NCBI GenBank assembly: GCA_013306675.1
Contig: JABLUY010000185.1
Coordinates: forward strand, 1-64,000
Reading direction: 5' to 3'
DNA from: Thraustochytrium sp. TN22
Lineage: Eukaryota > Sar > Bigyra > Thraustochytrida > Thraustochytriidae
Length of the DNA stretch: 64,000 nt
Within the stretch, counting starts at the first letter, position 1, and every line of letters starts with the position of its first letter. The notes beneath the pieces were generated by a model, which was given only the letters and a program-made list of their open reading frames with translations, made no database searches and was not told the DNA's origin. Below, piece after piece: positions 28,426 through 38,933 of this stretch. A program made the translations under genes and the position numbers.

Positions 28426-29198
28426 AGTGCTGCTTGCCGGACTCGTACAGGTCGTAGGCGTCCCGGAAGGCGAAGAGCGAAAGAGGGAGGCCCATGCAGA
28501 TGCGCACGACAAAGAAGGACAGCGCGAAGCAAGTCTCGACGGCCTTGAAGAGCGGCGTGTCCTGCTTGCCCAGGCAGAGCATGAGCGAGCGCACGTTCAT
28601 GAAGGGCGTGCTGAGCTCGAAGAGAAGCAGACGCACGGCGTAGTACGTGAGGAAGGGGTACTGTACGAGCGAGTAGCAGATGAAGCACGCCACGTGATGC
28701 CCAATGTATGGCCACTGGGGGCCAGTCGACTTGATGCAGTTCTTGATGTCGTACAAGAAGAAGCCCGCCGAGATGGAGAAGGCCACCATGGCGCGGTCCG
28801 AGCGCCCGTAAAAGCGGTCCTCCTCGATCGCCGGGTCCGGGAAGAGCACCAGCGACGAGCAGATGCTGCTCACCGTCACGGCGTGCACGAACGAGAGCAC
28901 CATGGCGTTCCAATGGATGCGCTGGTCATTGTCCATCTCCTGTCATCGCGCCCGCGCCTTGCGTGTAAGTCCTCATCTCTCCTTGTCATGCCGCTGCACA
29001 GGGCCTGGGCCCTTTTTCTCAGCCGCCTCAACTCACCTTGTAGCGCGGCACATAGCGCGCGCTGGCCGCGGCCACGACCTGGTACAGCGTCACGAAGGTC
29101 GCGAAGGCCGCGCCGGTGCGGTGCAGCTGCCTGTCCTGGAGCGCCTCGCCCAGCCACGGCTCCAGCGGCGCCAGCGCGGTCTGCAGGACCTGCGCCAT
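28307..29198 (-). CDS. TLC-domain membrane protein, TLCD4/TMEM56-like (two exons)
   Basis: Assembled from exon 1 (29037-29198) and exon 2 (28307-28939), with a 97-base intron (donor GTGAGT, acceptor CAG, phase 0). The product is 264 residues, close to vertebrate TLCD4 (263). Exon 1 encodes MAQVLQTALAPLEPWLGEAL... to RYVPRYK; exon 2 begins EMDNDQRIHWNAMVLSFVHA. TLC hallmarks are HWNAMVLSFVHAVTVS, then FYGRSDRAMVAFSISAGFFLYD, HHVACFICYSLVQY and ELSTPFMNVR. There are about six to seven hydrophobic helices. The family (TRAM/LAG1/CLN8) is linked to lipid sensing or ceramide and plasmalogen metabolism; ceramide synthase activity is not implied because the HHxxxDxH motif is absent. It ends SKSKA. 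Confidence 0.85.
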
Positions 29199-29910
29199 AG
29201 CTGCGAGCTGCGCTGCTTCTCCCTTTCGCGGTCTGCACGTTCGCGCTTTCTCTTGCTCGGGCTCTCGTTTTCTGTCTGCGCGGTGGCGAGCGCGTCGTCG
29301 GCTCGCCGCTGTGCGCGCTCGCGGCGAGGAGCGCGGAGGCTCAGCGCCGCGCCGCTGACTCTGCGACGAACGAAGATTGCCTGCGTGAGTGCGTAGGCTG
29401 TGATGAGCAGCGAGGCGGACTCCAAGGCGGCGAGCAGGCCGTCCGTCGTCTCCACCGCCGCTGCAGCTGGCTGGCGGCTGCTCCCGCGCCCCTTTCCCGC
29501 GTCTTGCGCTGGGCCTACGCTGCGCTGCGCCGGCGTGGGCGACCGGGGTTTGCCTGTCTGCCTGTCGCGCGGCTTGGACCCTCTTGCAGGAGCCTGGTGA
29601 GTCAGCGTACAAGTCGCGACCTGCTTTTGGTTCCTGTGGTGCCTCCGCAGCGTCGCTGCTACTGCCTGTGGCGAAGCTGTCACGGTGTCGCTAGCTTCGC
29701 CGGCGCTCGGCGCTCGAGGGGACCCGGCGCTTCGCTTCATCAGCCAGGCTGCTGTGGCTGCGATCCGTGTCAGGGCGCCGGCCCGGGGTGGTGGCTTTGC
29801 AGTGGACGTTAAAAAACATCATCATGGGTCATGGCATTCAGCAGCTATGGAGAGCACAACAGCGGAGAGCAGCGTCACAGACTCGCCCGTCCCGAGCACC
29901 TCGGTTGAAA
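29199..29910. other. Intergenic region between TLC gene and symporter end
   Basis: Both flanking genes are on the minus strand. No gene is supported here; the antisense frames are composition-driven. It presumably carries the TLC promoter and symporter 3' end. Confidence 0.4.
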
Positions 29911-32100
29911 TCAAAAGAAATGCAGGACCTGAGCGACCCAGCAAATGAGGACAACGGCGCTGGCGCCGAGGATGAGCCTGCGCGAAATACAGGTGGACTG
30001 CGGAGGGCTGGCAAGGCCACTCCCGTCCGTACCGAAGGAGTCCGCGCGGCGCAGGGCCGGCTGCGGGGCAAGGGCGCCCTCGAGCTGGCGCTGGAAGTCG
30101 ACCTCGTCCACAACGTCCAGGTCAGCGGAGGAGCCGGGCGCACCGGGCGCATGGGCGGCCCTCGTCCCTGCGTCCTCGAGCGCCAGCTCGGAGAGGTCCA
30201 CCTGCATGACCTCGTCGGTCATGGTGGTGGCCATGGAGCCCATTCGCGTGAGCTCAAACAGGTTCTCATGGAACGCGTGATCGCCCGGTGCGGCGCCCGT
30301 GTAGCCAATGGGTGTGAAGGAGCGCGCACCGCGCATGAGGTCACGGTACAGCCCCCAGCGGAAGAAGAGCGAGGCGTCCATGCCGGAGGAAGCCGCCGAC
30401 GCACCTACGACGCCGTCGGCCTCATCGTCCATGGCGGCGTAGATGGTGCCGTCCGCGAGCAGGTAGGAGAGCAAGAAGAGCAGGACCGAACACGTGGCAA
30501 AGCTGATGCCAGCAAAGTGCAAAAAGTTGAGGCGCGTGAACGCGCCGAAGAGGCTCTCCTCGGCCACGTCCTCGAGCACCTCGAGCACGAAGCGCAGCGA
30601 GCCTGCCGAGATGCCGAGCGCCAGTGTCCACTGGCCGGCGCGGCGCGTGGGGATGCGCGAGAGCATACCCCAGAGGTAGAGCGCAAGGATTGGCGGCGCC
30701 ACAAAGGCCGGCGGCTTTTGCGTAATGAGGAAAAGGCTCTTGCCCAGGTACGGCATGACCTGCAGCCAAAGCAGCGAGATGATGGCGAGCGCCACGACGG
30801 CGCCGCGGCCCACACTCACGAGGCGCTGCTCGGACGCCTCTGGGTAGAGCACCTTCCAAATATTGAGCGCGAAGAGCGTGGCAGCCGAGTTGAAGACGCT
30901 CGCCAGCGCCGACATGAGCGAGGACAGCATGGCCGCCACGATCATGCCGCGCGCGTTGCGCGGCACCACATTCAACACGAGCCACGCGTAGATCTTGTCG
31001 AAGTTGAAACTTACGGCCGCCTCGGCGCCCATCTGGTTCTCAATGAGCACGCGCCCGCACAGGCCAGGAATAACCATCATGACAAAGGGCAGGAACTTGA
31101 GCGCCGCGGCCGCCGTGCAACCGAGCTGGCCGTGCGCAACGTTCTTGGCCGCCAGCGCGCGCTGCACGATCACCTGGTCCACGCCCCAATACCATGGCGC
31201 CACGACGTAGAAGCCGAACAGATAGCCTGTCCACGGGTAGTCCTCGTCGTCGGAGGGTCGAAAGAAGTGCAGAAAGTTGTCCTCTATTGTGGTCAGGCTG
31301 TCCAGCTGCCTTTCGAGCCCATCCCAGCCGCCCACCTCGTGCAGCGAGAACCCCAGCACCATGAAGCCGCCCACGAAGAGCACCAGCGTCTGCAGCGCCT
31401 CCGTGTAGATGACGGCCTCCAGGCCGCCCAGCACGGTGTAGAGCGCCGTGATGCTCACGAGCGTAACGACCGAGAGTAGCTTATTGATGTGCACGATCTG
31501 CACAAGGATGATCTCGCCCGCAAAGAGTGTCGCGCTCACTTTGGAGAACACATAGAGCGCCAGTGACACACCTACAATCAGCGTCCTGCAGAACCGGCTG
31601 TACCGCTTCTCCACGTAGTCCGGCGTGGTCTGCACGGCCGCGCTCAGGTACGTGGGCAGGAAGAACTGCCCGGTCAGCAGCACGACCGGGATGGCGCCCA
31701 CCTCGTAGAAGCCCACTGCGATGCCCTCTGCAGCGGCACTCCCTGCGAGCCCGATAAAGTGCTCGCTGCCGATGTTGCTCGCAAACAGCGACGCGGCCAC
31801 GGCCCACCTGCGCTTGTGCGCGATCCTACTTCGTAAGCGAGCGTCTCGCCAGCCCTCCACCGCCACCACCACCGCCACCACACCACACCAAGGCGAGCCC
31901 ACCTACCATTGCACGCTTCGCTCGGCCAAAAAGTAGTTGTCCGTGGCAGACGCGCTCTTCTCCGCGTCAAGCCGCGCCTGGTGCCTGCTCACCGCCAGCG
32001 AGATCACGGCCAGCAGCACGAAGTACCCGACCAGCACGCCCACGTCGAGCGGGCCCAACGTCGGGTCCTCGTCCTGCGCCGCGCCGCCCTCGCCGCTCAT
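29911..32100 (-). CDS. Sodium:solute symporter, SLC5/SGLT-like (two exons)
   Basis: Exon 1 31907-32100 and exon 2 29911-31807 join through a 99-base GT-AG intron (donor GTAGGT) that splits a Trp codon, giving 696 residues. The join restores the family signature: NYFLAERSVQW followed by WAVAASLFASNIGSEHFIGL, as in SGLT proteins (R-S/D-xxWWxxGASLFASNIG). About 14 helices are expected; an N-terminal helix VGVLVGYFVLLAVISLAVS and a last helix LILGASAVVLICWVAQVL are visible. Other helices carry LYTVLGGLEAVIYTEALQT and ARGMIVAAMLSSLMSALASV. Na+-driven uptake of sugar, inositol or similar is expected from the family; substrate is not predictable. Its start is divergent from the methyltransferase across about 310 bases. 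Confidence 0.88.
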
Positions 32101-32409
32101 GGCGCGCTGCCAAGCGACGAAGCGGCGGAGCGGCGGAGCGGCGAAGCGGCAGGCACGGCAGCTCCGCGCCGCGCCGCGCCGCCCGCCCCTGCGCCGCGCC
32201 GCGCCGCACCGCGCCGCGCCGCGCCGCCGGAGCGTTGCGGGCTTGCCGAGGATGGCGGCCGAGGCGGGGCCGGGCTCACGCGCCGTGCCGCGCAGGTCCA
32301 CAACTGCCGCTTGGAGAGGCGGCCGCGGAGGCAGCCGCGGAGGCGGCGGCGGCGCAGCGCCCCGCCTCCTCCTGCCTGCCGCTGCTGCCTTCGCCGCGGC
32401 GATCGCGCG
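32101..32409. other. Short shared divergent promoter region
   Basis: Separates the symporter and methyltransferase start codons. It contains pentamer (CGCCG)n tracts at about 32166-32225. Confidence 0.4.
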
Positions 32410-33420
32410 ATGGACGCCATGCCGGCGCCCGGCTCCGGCGAGAGCGACGACCACCAAGCCGCTGCAGCGACGGTGACTACTACGACCACGCCTGCGTCGA
32501 CGGCCACGGAGACGGCCGCCTTCGACTGGCTCGTGGACTACGCGGACGTGCGGGACCTCGTCGCCGAGGCCGTCGCGGCGAGCGAGGCGGCGGGCGCAGA
32601 CCACGGCCTGCCAACGGCGCTCGTGCTGGGCGCCGGCACGTCGGCGCTGAGCGAGGCGCTCGTGCGCGAGGAGGCCGCCGCCTCGGTGCTGAGCCTTGAC
32701 ATCGAGCAGCACTGCGTCGACCTCATGGCGGAGCGCCACCGGAACGAGGCGCGGCTCGCGTGGGCGCGAGCCGATGTGACGAACGCTGCGGCGGTCGACG
32801 AGGCCGCGCAGGGCCGTCGCTTCGAGCTTCTCGTGGACAAGGGCACCCTAGATGCCCTGCTCTGCGCAGGCGACTGCGCCGGCTACATGGAGACCCTGGC
32901 GACCAGCACGCGCTGTGGCGGCGCGCTCGTGGTTGTTAGCCTCCACGAGGTCGACCTGCTCCAGCGGCTCCTGGACCTTGGCGCGCTCTGGGGCAGGCCG
33001 GTCGCTCAGTCTTGGACGCGCCACGTGCCAGGCGCCTCCAGCGTCCGGCGTGCCTTCCACACGACCATCTTTCGCAAGACCTGCGATGCGACGCCGTGCA
33101 CGTGCGCGGCGCCCGCAGTGGACCTGGAAGCGATCTCACGTCATCAAGCCGCCGCCCTGGAGTGGTTCCATCGGGAGGAGGCGCCGCTGCTCACGACGGA
33201 GCGCGAGTCCCAGCTGCAAGCTGCTTTTGCCAAGGCTGAGGCTGGCGAAGGGTTGCCGGGCTTGCCTTTGCAAACCGCATACAAGCTGCTCTTCTCGGAG
33301 GAAGAGCGCTCCTGCTACACGGCGGAGCTGTTCATGGAGGACGTGCTCGCCACGCTGGGCGCCAGCGTCGAGCGCATCAGCTTGGCCGAGGCAGTCGAGT
33401 TTTTGCGCGCAAATCAGTAG
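32410..33420 (+). CDS. Class I methyltransferase, METTL13/eEF1A-KMT-like
   Basis: 336 residues from the ATG at 32410; the frame is open upstream but reads through the symporter's antisense. After a Thr/Ala-rich leader the domain begins DWLVDYADVRDLV. The SAM-binding GxGxS/T motif is ALVLGAGTSALSEALV, followed by the acidic ribose-binding site LSLDIEQHCVDLM, then RADVTNAAA, and the family-typical FELLVDKGTLDALL. This combination is typical of METTL13/EEF1AKMT and CSKMT-like methyltransferases that modify protein lysines or N-termini. Target not predictable here. The last about 85 residues (EWFHREEAPLLTTERESQL on) are an added helical tail I do not recognise. Stop TAG at 33418-33420. Confidence 0.8.
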   Translation: MDAMPAPGSGESDDHQAAAATVTTTTTPASTATETAAFDWLVDYADVRDLVAEAVAASEAAGADHGLPTALVLGAGTSALSEALVREEAAASVLSLDIEQHCVDLMAERHRNEARLAWARADVTNAAAVDEAAQGRRFELLVDKGTLDALLCAGDCAGYMETLATSTRCGGALVVVSLHEVDLLQRLLDLGALWGRPVAQSWTRHVPGASSVRRAFHTTIFRKTCDATPCTCAAPAVDLEAISRHQAAALEWFHREEAPLLTTERESQLQAAFAKAEAGEGLPGLPLQTAYKLLFSEEERSCYTAELFMEDVLATLGASVERISLAEAVEFLRANQ

Positions 33421-33524
33421 TTTGACAAGGCTCGTTAGCTCAAGGCATCTGTAACTCCTTACAATTCTGTTCTCATAGACGGGCAAGGCGAGGCGTGGCC
33501 GGCCGACACGGTTTTGCTTGCAGA

Positions 33525-33557
33525 TCAGACTTGCGAGACGGTGTGGTAGATCATGTC
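33525..33557 (-). other. Possible alternative last exon of the phosphate cotransporter
   Basis: The main frame ends at 33661 with PTVSQV and its TGA lies within a GTATGA donor-like sequence. Splicing from 33666 to 33558 (109 bases, GT-AG, C-rich before the acceptor) would replace the last Val and append DMIYHTVSQV, again ending TVSQV. The intron size matches other introns in the window. Inference only. Confidence 0.35.
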
Positions 33558-33660
33558 CTTGTGGGGGACATCCACAGCCAAGGGGGTGGGTGGGTGGGGG
33601 AGCGCGCTCTGTGACTCGAGCCTCTTGTGGCCGCAGCCCTGTGGACCAAACCGAATCGAA

Positions 33661-35361
33661 TCATACCTGCGAGACGGTGGGGCGGACCTTGCCCTCATCA
33701 GGGTCAAAGTCATGCCCGAAAGAGCGCTCCAGCCACTCGCGGCCGCCGCGCTTGGTGTACCACCAAAAGATGCCACCATGGAGGACGATAAAGGCGAGCA
33801 GGCCGACCGCAGCACCGGCAGCGCCGCCGCCGCCCGCCTCGAAGCCGACGGAAATGGCCAGGAAGAAGCCGGGGTAGATCAGAAAGAGCATGAAGATGTA
33901 GAAGAGAGGGAAGGCCTTGAAGGTGGCGGCAAGATCACCGAGACGGCGTGCGGCGCCAATGGGCAGAGCACGGATCCTGGGAATCGGGTAGAAGGTCAGA
34001 ACACCAAAGACGTTGAAGAGAACGTGACACATGGCGAGCTGAAAGCCCTCGGGCTTGTCGGAGACCAGCGCAGCGAGCACGCCGGTGAGCGTCGTGCCGA
34101 TGTTGGCGCCCAGCGTCAGCGGGAGCATGCCATCCAAGGAGAGGGTGCCCATGGCGACGAGCGGGGTGAGCGCCGAGGTGGTAATGGAGGAGGACTGCAC
34201 GAAGACAGTCACGCCGCAGCCGATGAGAATGTTGAGGTAGCCGTTCCAGTTGAGAGCCTTCTTGAGCATGTCCTCGGCGGCACCGCGGATGGCCATGCCC
34301 AGCAGCTTCACCATGGCGAGCAGCGAGACGGTGAGCATGACAAGTGAGAGGAAGAGCGTAAGCCAGCCGGCGCCGGAGGACGTCATGCCGGCCTCTTCGA
34401 ATGCGCCTGCCTTGTTGATCTTGTATGCGTCGAAGTGCTCCTGAGCGGCTGCAAGGATATCCCCGTGGACGGTAATCGAAGAGTCCAGGCTGGGCTTGAC
34501 GCAGTAGTGGAACTTGGCCTTGGCCTTCTTGGACACCGTCACGTTCTCGCCGTCCTCCATGTAGGTGTTGTGGCAGACTGTCGAGGCAACGGCCAGTTCC
34601 GACTTGGCACAGCGCTTTTGGGAGAACTTGTGGTCGCCGCACTTGCCCTCGCCAGAGGTAGCGTTGGACACCTTGTAGTTGCTGCCGCACAGGAAGCTCT
34701 CGCACAGCTCAACGGACGGCCGGCCGTAGGCGAAGTCCTTGATGACGTCCTTATCCACCGATACAATCTTCTTGGACAGCGCCGCGGTCACCACCTTGAG
34801 CGGGCCCTCCCAGTCCTCGCACGTGCCCTCGCAGGCCGAAAAGGACTTCTTGATGGCGTTCGTGATGAGGTACAGCAGACCCCCGTTGCCGCCGTTCATC
34901 GCAGACGTGATGACCTCCAGCGGCAACCACAGGCACACGTTCATGTAGTTGAACATGTCATGCACGGTGGCGCCCGCGAAGCCGCGGCGGTATTGTTCAC
35001 GGTCGCCCACAAAACCGAGCGAGACGATGGTGTTGGTGACGGAGGTGCCGATGTTGGCGCCGAAGATAAGCGGGATGCCCGTGGACACCTCGAGCACCCC
35101 GGCACCTGCGGCCGTCACGACAATCGAGGTCGTGGTCGATGAGGACTGCAGCAGCACGGTCGCGAGAATACCAACCATGAGGCCCGCCACCGGGTTCTCC
35201 ACGGCGCTAAAGAGCGAGCCAGCGTTCGGACCGGCGATGATTTTAAACCCAGCGCCCAGTAGATCCAGACCAACGAGAAACCAGTACAGGAAGAAGAGAA
35301 TGCCGACGAAGAGCGCGAAGCCTCTTGCCACGCCATGAGGAGTGAACTTTGCGCTCTCCAT
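33661..35361 (-). CDS. Type II Na+/phosphate cotransporter
   Basis: 566 residues from the ATG at 35361. Both inverted-repeat signatures of the SLC34/NptA family are present: LLQSSSTTTSIVV near residue 72 and VFVQSSSITTSALTPL near 389. They sit in hydrophobic hairpins with GANIGTSVTNTIVS and GANIGTTLTGVLAAL after them. A long soluble loop between the halves (about residues 195-325) has several Cys. The family moves phosphate with Na+ across the plasma membrane. The C-terminus SQV is S-x-hydrophobic, a class I PDZ ligand, as in mammalian NaPi-IIa (ending TRL). A short downstream exon could swap the tail but keep it. Convergent with the methyltransferase gene. Confidence 0.9.
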   Translation of the reverse strand: MESAKFTPHGVARGFALFVGILFFLYWFLVGLDLLGAGFKIIAGPNAGSLFSAVENPVAGLMVGILATVLLQSSSTTTSIVVTAAGAGVLEVSTGIPLIFGANIGTSVTNTIVSLGFVGDREQYRRGFAGATVHDMFNYMNVCLWLPLEVITSAMNGGNGGLLYLITNAIKKSFSACEGTCEDWEGPLKVVTAALSKKIVSVDKDVIKDFAYGRPSVELCESFLCGSNYKVSNATSGEGKCGDHKFSQKRCAKSELAVASTVCHNTYMEDGENVTVSKKAKAKFHYCVKPSLDSSITVHGDILAAAQEHFDAYKINKAGAFEEAGMTSSGAGWLTLFLSLVMLTVSLLAMVKLLGMAIRGAAEDMLKKALNWNGYLNILIGCGVTVFVQSSSITTSALTPLVAMGTLSLDGMLPLTLGANIGTTLTGVLAALVSDKPEGFQLAMCHVLFNVFGVLTFYPIPRIRALPIGAARRLGDLAATFKAFPLFYIFMLFLIYPGFFLAISVGFEAGGGGAAGAAVGLLAFIVLHGGIFWWYTKRGGREWLERSFGHDFDPDEGKVRPTVSQV

Positions 35362-35756
35362 CTTTTTCCTGTAGATTTCAATCGAGGCTTTTCAAGTTAC
35401 GGACAGCCAATCAAGGCCTTGCTTCGCTCGGTCTCCTTTCTTTTTTGTGGACCGGCAATTCTCGTTCTGTATTTGCTCGATCGCGCTGCTGCTGCTCGGC
35501 TGCGCGAGCTAACTCGAAACCGATCTCATCTGACTCTTCATCTGCGCCAGTTTCAAGGCTTCGCGCGGAGGGGCTCACCAGTACCTAGAAGATTCGATCT
35601 CCTCAGGGCTACGTGGCGCGTGGCTCGCTCGGCCGCGTCATAACGCCTCCGCCTCCGCCACCGGGACTCGGATGTGGGACAACATCTGAACGGCTCTTAT
35701 GCTCAGGCACTACCTGCTGGCGCATCCTCCCGCACGTTCGAGCGAGGCCCTCGGCG

Positions 35757-36080
35757 GTAATTTCGCGTGTCACCGCATCCGCACTGTGCTGGTCACGGCC
35801 TCGCATCTTCTCTCCGCGCCCCGACGTTGCTGTGCTTTGATTTGGTTGCACGATGGAAACTTGAAGTGTGATGCGAGGAGCTCGGCTGCCAGCCACGGTC
35901 ACGGTGAAGGACGAGAAAATAATTTCGCGCGTCACCGCATCCGCACTGTGCTGGTCACGGCCTCGCATCTTCGCTCCGCGCCCCGACGTTGCTGTGCTTT
36001 GATTTGGTTTCACGATGGAAACTCGAAGTGTGATGCGAGGAACTCGGCTGCCAGCAACGGTCACGGTGAAGGACGAGAAA
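35757..36080. repeat. 162-base tandem repeat, two copies
   Basis: Copies 35757-35918 and 35919-36080 are nearly identical, sharing GTCACCGCATCCGCACTGTG, GCCCCGACGTTGCTGTGC and CACGGTGAAGGACGAGAAAA. The period of 162 is 54 codons, so both strands keep open frames across the array. The arrangement could be accidental; no known domain appears. Confidence 0.85.
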
Positions 36081-36208
36081 ATACGAGCCACCGCCGCGGT
36101 GCACGCCGTCCAGTGACAGCTGCAGCACTTAGGCCGCGACAGAGCCTTTGGTCGCGGCGACAGGAAGAGAGCGGCTGCTTGCCAGTAACTTAACTTTGAG
36201 CGTTGTAT

Positions 36209-36582
36209 TACGAGTCGACTGGAATAAAATTAGTGAGGTTCCAAAGGAGATGCAGAGCGCAGCCGCTTGCTTGCACCAATCTGAGTGCAGGAAGAGATGA
36301 AGAGTGACTGCCACTGGCAGGCGTAGGAAAAGGATGGGGCGGTGGTGTATTACGAGTCCCAGGCAGAGGAACGTACATCCAATCGAGTCGGTTTCTTCAA
36401 GGGAGATGCAGAGCGCAGCCGCTTGCTTGTACCAACCCGAGTGCAGGAAGAGAGGAAAAGTGACTGCCACTGGCAGATGTGGGAAAAGGATGGAGCGGTG
36501 GTGTATTACAAGTCCAGAGGAACGTACATCCAACCGAGTCGGTTTCTACAAGGGAGATGCAGAGCGCAGCCGCTTGCTTGGA
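36209..36582. repeat. About 151-156-base tandem repeat, two full and partial copies
   Basis: GGAGATGCAGAGCGCAGCCG recurs at 36246, 36402 and 36553; CAGGAAGAGA..., GTGACTGCCACTGGCAG and GTGGTGTATTAC recur between. Spacing is 156 then 151 bases. The array ends inside a third copy. A different repeat from the 162-base unit. Confidence 0.8.
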
Positions 36583-36751
36583 CCCATGCAACGCAGGCTT
36601 TGGCATTGAAGCTCACGGGGCACGTAGCTCGAGACAACATGGCGCGGCGCTCTTGCGTTGCCTACCACCACACTTCAGGTTGCAACGAAAGAATAACGAT
36701 GCGTGTTTCTCATGAGACTTACTACACAGGAAGCCCCCCACCATGACTTCC

Positions 36752-37206
36752 TTACTTGGCCATATCCTCGAGGATGCGCTCGATGGCCTGCTCAACGTCG
36801 CCATTGCAGCGGAGGAGGGCCTGGATGTTGGTTTTGGTGTCGGGAAAGCCCATGTCGCTCATCTGCTGGAGCTGGGCCTTGTAGACCACCTGGGGCGAGT
36901 CTGGCGCGCCCTCCGGGGCCCACGGGTTTGGCGCCTTGCGCAGAGAGGCCGCCCGGGCGGCCGAAGCGGCAGTCGCGGCACTCGTAGCAGCGGCGGCCGA
37001 GCCCGGGCTCGAGGTCGACGCGGCCGCGCCAGGGGCAGGCGGTGCGCCAGACATGGCGCGCAACATCTGCTGCATGAATTCCGGCGGGAGGGCGAACGGG
37101 TTGCCAAGGGCTGGCGCGCCGGCACCCGCGCCCTGCGAGCCGCCAGCGCCGGCGTTTCCAAAGAGACCGGGCATCATACCGAAGGGGTTCGCGTTGGCGG
37201 CGGGAC

Positions 37207-37240
<34 letters not shown>

Positions 37241-38014
37241 GCGGTTGGCGCCCGTGCTGCTGCCCCACGGGTTCGGAATGGGTGCCCCATCGAGGCCCTG
37301 CGTGGAGCTGGCCGCGTTCGTGGCGCCGCCCGCGGCAGCGTTGGCGTTGGAGGCGTTGTTGGACACCGCGCCGTCCATCATTGGCGCCACGTCCTCATAC
37401 ATTCGCGCGAGCGCGTTGTAGCCGCCGGGCAGGCTCTCGATGTTGGCGATCGCACGGTCCTGGTTGCGCATGAGCTCATTCATGAGCGCCGGGTTGCGCG
37501 CCGCGTTCATGGTGGTGCGCAAGATCTCCGGGTCCGAGAGGATCTGGCCGAGCTGCGGGTTCTGCTCCACCATGGCGCGCACCTGCGGGTTGGCCATCAT
37601 CATGGTGCGCATGAGCTCCGGGTTATCAAGCATGCTCTGCACGATCGGATTGTCCAGCATGGCGCTCATCCCGGGCGGCATGCCCATGGGCGATGCCGCC
37701 GGCAGGCCTGTGGGCGGCACGGCGGCGCCCTGCTGACTCTGCGCCGCGGCGCCGCCTCCACCCCCGCCGCTGCCGCCGCCGCTGCTGCCGCTGCTGCTGG
37801 CGACCAGGTGGATGGCGTCGCCGTCCTCCAGCTCGTAGTGCTCCACCTTGAGCTCGTCCTTGAGCACGCGGCCCTTGAAGATGAGGCGCTGCGCCGCCTT
37901 GTCCACCTTGGCCTCGGGCGCCAGCTTCTCCTTGAGCTCCGCCACGGTCCATGCCTCCTGCGCCTCGAAGTCGAACTTGGCGCCGGTCGAGCACCGCACG
38001 CTGATGCGCACCAT
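36752..38014 (-). CDS. UBQLN: Ubiquilin-like protein
   Basis: 420 residues from the ATG at 38014. Domains in order: a ubiquitin-like domain (1-74; MVRISVRCSTGAKFDFEA, LKDELKVEHYELEDGDAIHL), a Gly/Ala linker, STI1-type repeats (about 125-230; LDNPELMRTMMMANPQVRAM, NPALMNELMRNQDRAIANIE), a Gly/Ala/Asn-rich linker, and a C-terminal UBA domain (about 375-420; QLQQMSDMGFPDTKTNIQAL, CNGDVEQAIERIL). Ubiquilins shuttle ubiquitylated or hydrophobic clients to the proteasome, with the UBL binding Rpn10/Rpn1 and the UBA binding ubiquitin. All parts are present and in the usual order, though the protein is shorter than human UBQLN1. Divergent from a coiled-coil gene across about 200 bases. Confidence 0.93.
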
Positions 38015-38216
38015 GCTGGCTGCCGCCGCGCCGCGCCGCCGCCGCGCCGCGCAGGCCCGAGCCGGGGTCGAGGGTTTTGGATCATGACGGAGCGTGGCCA
38101 TGGTCGCGCCGGCGCCATCACCTTTCTCCCTCTCGCTCGCTCTCCAAACCAAAGCCAAAGCCGCTCGTGCTCCGCCGAGCCGGCCCCGCGCGGCGAGGAG
38201 CTCGGCCGCCGCGGCC

Positions 38217-38855
38217 ATGGAGGCGGCGCGCGCAGAGGCCGCGGCCGAGGCGGCGCGCCAGCAGGCGGCGCGCGCGCGGCAGGCGCTGCTCAAGCGCGTG
38301 CTCGTGGGCGACCGCGAGCGCGCCGACCTGGAGCGCCGCGCTGCCGCCGCCGCCGCCGACCGCGACCGCCTCGCCGGCGTCCTGGAGACCGACGCCGACC
38401 CGCGCGTGCGCTACAAGCCCGCGCGCGCCAGTGGCCCGCTCCGCGCCCGCCAGGACGCCGCCGACAGGGCCCGCGCCGCCGTCGCTGCCGACCTCGACGA
38501 GCAGGTACGCGCCAAGAACGACGAGGTCGACGCGCTCAAGCGCGAGCTGCTGCACCTTACCGCCACGGCGCCGGCCTCGGCCGCCGCAGCTGCCAAAACG
38601 ACGGAGGTTGCTGACAGCGAGGCCAAGGTCGCAGACGAGGCCGAGGCCGAGACCGAGACGGCGAACTTGCCGCCATCCGAGGATACCACCTCCGAGACCA
38701 AGACGGCCAAGGAGACCGAGGCCAACACGGCCAAGGCGGCCAAGGAATGCGAAGCCGAGGCCGAGACCGTGAAGGCAAACGAGGCCGAGGCAGGAGAGCA
38801 GCCAGCGGATCCTGCTGTCAGCTCCACCTCCAGCTCGCAGAGCTCTGCCAGCTAG
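38217..38855 (+). CDS. Ala/Glu-rich coiled-coil protein of unknown function
   Basis: 212 residues starting at the ATG 38217 (MEAARAEAAAEAAR). The frame is open to 38094, but the earlier stretch overlaps the divergent promoter. Residues about 1-120 are an Arg/Ala/Asp helical coiled coil (RDRLAGVLETDADPRVRY breaks it). Residues about 125-212 are a Glu/Thr/Ala-rich acidic tail built of loose KTAKETEANTAKAAKE repeats and ending in Ser. No family is recognised. A small regulator or chaperone-linked helper paired with ubiquilin is possible only by position. Confidence 0.45.
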   Translation: MEAARAEAAAEAARQQAARARQALLKRVLVGDRERADLERRAAAAAADRDRLAGVLETDADPRVRYKPARASGPLRARQDAADRARAAVAADLDEQVRAKNDEVDALKRELLHLTATAPASAAAAAKTTEVADSEAKVADEAEAETETANLPPSEDTTSETKTAKETEANTAKAAKECEAEAETVKANEAEAGEQPADPAVSSTSSSQSSAS

Positions 38856-38933
38856 CTTGCTTAGAGCACCTGGTTTACTTCGTTCGACGTCGCTCCCCGC
38901 GACATCTGCTACAAAACTCTCCCCAGCCAGCAG

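Larger units (their letters stand above)
35362..36751. other. Long intergenic region with two tandem arrays
   Basis: Between the divergent start of the phosphate cotransporter and the 3' end of ubiquilin. It holds the 162-base and the about 153-base tandem repeats listed separately. Nothing else is supported; the short frames in it belong to the repeats. Confidence 0.5.

Noticed and set aside
29767-31479. A 570-codon plus-strand frame
   Set aside because: Antisense to the symporter; shadow.
36743-38614. A 623-codon plus-strand frame
   Set aside because: Antisense to ubiquilin, whose UBL, STI1 and UBA domains are clear on the other strand.
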